Translations under genes and position numbers: made by a program
Notes under the pieces: model-generated
Seen by the model: the letters and a program-made list of their open reading frames with translations, nothing else
What the model was told of the DNA's origin: nothing
Database searches by the model: none
NCBI GenBank assembly: GCA_032718475.1
Contig: JAUCBJ010005212.1
Span: forward strand, 1-54,780
Direction: 5' to 3'
Source of the DNA: Nemertoderma westbladi
Taxonomy: Eukaryota; Xenacoelomorpha; Nemertodermatida; Nemertodermatidae
Length of the DNA: 54,780 nt
Shown here: positions 52,263 to 54,780 of the stretch, piece after piece
Position numbering within the stretch: position 1 is the first letter of the stretch
Layout: each line of letters begins with the position of its first letter

Positions 52263-53600
52263 AAAAACTTAACATTACAAAAAGATTCAGCGACCCCCAT
52301 TAGTCATGATTCCCGTTAAAAGATTTAAAAAAAGTGAATTCTTCCTGATCAAAACACAAGATCATGATCGTACAAAGATTGGACTTCGTAAAATCGTAAC
52401 TAAGCATATTGGATATGAACAATTACTGTAGGAAACGTTCAGAACGATTTAAAAAGTCGATTAAAGAGTCGATTAAAAAAAAAATTGGCTCGATCGGACA
52501 ACCGGTTCTCGAGATCAGCTTCCTGATCATAAAAGATCGTGTTTTTCGGTTTTTCCCGATTTACTTTGTTCGAGACCCCCGATTTTTTTTTACGAATTGA
52601 CTTCTATGATGAAGGGGCAACTTTTGAGCATTTCGAAATTTCCAAAAAGCGATTTGATCAGGCCGCGATCAGAAAAGATCGTGTTTTCGGTATTATTTTG
52701 AAGACCAAGTCCTGGGTGTTCACCGTATGGAAAAACTTAACATCACAAAAAGATTCCTCACCCTCGAATTATGGGGGGTAGCCAAAATTTGGGCATAAAA
52801 AAAGTTTAAGTCTAGTTGGTCAAAACTCAAGATCATGATCGCGAAAAGATCAGTATATTTAAAATCGAATCTAAGCATTTTTCTAATAAACATTCATTGT
52901 AAGAAATGTTCAATGGTCTATTCTGAGTTGATCAAAAAAAAATTGGCTCGATCGGTCAACCGGTTTTCGAGATCAGCTTCCTGATCATAAAAGATCGTGT
53001 TTTCGGTTTTTCCCGATTTTCTCGAAAACTTTGTTTGAGACCCCCGATTTTTTTTTTACTAATCGACTTCTATTAAGAAGGGGCAACTTTTAAGCATTTC
53101 GAAATTTTCAAAAAGCGATTTGATCAGGCCATGATCAGGAAAGATCATGTTTTCGGTTTTATTTCGAAGACCAAGTCCTGTGAGTTCACCGTATGAAAAA
53201 ACTTAACATTACAAAAAGATTCCTCACCCTCAAATTAGGGTGGGTAGCCAAAATTTGACCATAAAAAAGTTCAATTCTAGGGGGTCAAAAGATCATGATC
53301 GCGAAATGATCAGTTTTTTCGAAATTACTTCTAAGCATTTTGGGGCAAAACTTTCAAACTAAAAAACATTCACTGGAGTGTTCTAAGTAGATTTAAAAAA
53401 ATTTCGACTCAATAGGCCTACTGGTACCGGAGATATGGTCGTCCAAAGTCTGCTTCCGGTAATTCGAAAATATTTCGAAAACCCTTGATCGAATTTTTTT
53501 CTTGAAAAAATGTGAATGTACAGTTAGTGGACCCGCATCTAACGATATATCATAATCCATATTTTAGATGACAGATACCGGTGAAATCAGACTTTACCGA
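52263..53600. repeat. About 467-bp tandem repeat, nearly three copies
   Basis: AAAAACTTAACATTACAAAA-type starts occur at 52263, 52731 and 53197 (periods 468 and 466). Each unit has several GATCATGATC-like palindromes, a TGGCTCGATCGG block and a TTTCGGTTTTTCCCGATTT block. The third copy diverges after about 53400. Similar GATC-rich sequence at 40025-40080 suggests that the array extended across the BEL-A insertion site. Confidence 0.85.
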
Positions 53601-54780
53601 AAAAAAATTCAAATTTTTGCTACTCATGTCTGACTATCTCGAAAACTATAACAGATATGGAAATACTTTCACTGCAAGAAATGTTCGCCTATCCAATGCG
53701 CTTCTAACTCTGTGCTCGGATTTTGCATAGTGTCAAAACCTAGTACTTAACCCCACCAGCGGAGGGAACGGAGTGACCGGAGCGCTAGTACTATCTTTCA
53801 TTATTATGTAGTAATAAGGGTGGTGGGTGGGGTAGGTGGTGAACACTATTTATAGGGTGGAGGGAGGGTCTAGTATATTACTTTAGGATATTTGATTTCT
53901 TTGCAATATAGTTTAGCTGCCTCGGTCTTATTTGTAATATGTTATACATTATACCAAATTATGTCAAGTTTTAACATACTACATTGTCTACCTGTAGGAG
54001 AAATATACAATGTAGGGCTCATAATATATTTATAAATAGATTTAGTATATTTACATTGTATAACAGAGTGAATTGTATTATACTAAAGACGCCGCTTTGA
54101 TACATCTGATCAAATGGCAATTTCTGGTATATTATCTATTTCACTATCTTGGGTATATCATTCAATTTTTAAAACTAAAATAATAAACATTTACTTCACT
54201 TCTTGTTTACTAGCATGGATATATTAATATAAAATACGTCAGTATAATATCTTATGGGGCTAAACCCAGCGTAATCAGAGTAATGTTTAATTATTATTAC
54301 AATTGGCACATTGAAGTAAGTAGTACATGAGTTTGATAAAATAATTATGAATCCGTATCTTATTCTACTCTACTTCCTCTCACTCTCTCTCTTTCTCTCT
54401 CTCTTTCTCACTATTATTCTACTTACTACCACTACTAACTACTATTACTACTACTACTACTGACTACTGCAGAGTTAGGTGTATATTATAAGAGGACGGG
54501 GTTCGTGATTATTAGTTATTATACAAGTGCCCCTCGGCTATAGAGAGTCCACCCTCGGTTGCTTACTGGATCCTACAGTAAGGTACATCGTTACTAGGAT
54601 CCGGTAAGCGGTATACTACTGGGGCCGTATGCTTAGATGTAGTATGTACTAGGGTAGTATATACTAGGGTAGTGCTATCTAGACATAGTACTAACTTCGC
54701 GAGTAAGAACTAATGGTATGCTCAGTCACTTCCCAACATAGTGCTATCTAAAGTACAAACTACCCCGACAAATATACTTT
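53600..54780. other. AT-rich non-coding DNA and pyrimidine tract
   Basis: No gene is seen. A CTCTCTCTTTCTCTC tract followed by (CTA)n lies at 54365-54475, similar in kind to 13795-14090. Short direct repeats GTACTAGGGTAGTATATACT lie at 54645-54675, and GTGCTATCTA occurs at 54672 and 54741. Confidence 0.5.

Overview
The window looks like repeat-dominated, AT-rich nuclear DNA from an invertebrate animal. It holds one recognisable host gene, the 3' part of a spliced GPR107/GPR108-type seven-transmembrane protein (GT-AG introns, 1160-4994, + strand). Almost everything else is transposon or satellite. I cannot name the species: BEL/Pao LTR elements and the endonuclease-RT LINE fit many invertebrate phyla. 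There are no RNA genes, operons or prokaryotic signals that I can see.

Layout. (1) 1-5095: GPR107/108-like exons. The last intron holds an expanded 17-bp repeat made of splice-donor sequence, a solo LTR, and two 15-bp-unit arrays in inverted orientation around that LTR. (2) 5755-11912: satellite of 40-bp and 38-bp monomers, interrupted by a 5'-truncated LINE tail. (3) 12538-13460: a MITE-like element with terminal inverted repeats. (4) 14160-20907, - strand: a decayed BEL/Pao element (called BEL-B here) with gag and protease remnants, one LTR, and no reverse transcriptase. (5) 22640-39340: one LINE ORF on the + strand, split by two later insertions. These are a 13.4-kb BEL-A composite (23887-37314, target duplication TCCTT) and a solo LTR (37770-38860, target duplication GTAGT). 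(6) 40090-52244, - strand: a complete 12,155-bp BEL-A element with two 1,227-bp LTRs and target duplication CAAGG. (7) 52250-54780: a 467-bp tandem repeat and AT-rich DNA.

The most interesting system is BEL-A. Both copies carry ORF1, made of a BEL/Pao Gag, zinc knuckles and an aspartic protease fused in frame to only the far end of the RNase H region. Reverse transcriptase, most of RNase H and integrase are absent, and the deletion junction is the same in both copies. A second ORF sits in the position where env would lie. It encodes an unrecognised protein with two tandem CCHC zinc knuckles and a very basic C-terminus. BEL-A therefore looks like a non-autonomous family that keeps its own Gag and protease, adds a private nucleic-acid-binding protein, and depends on another element for RT and integrase. 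The two copies lie in opposite orientation, so their internal regions form a long inverted repeat.

All domain calls come from reading motifs by eye; no database search was run.
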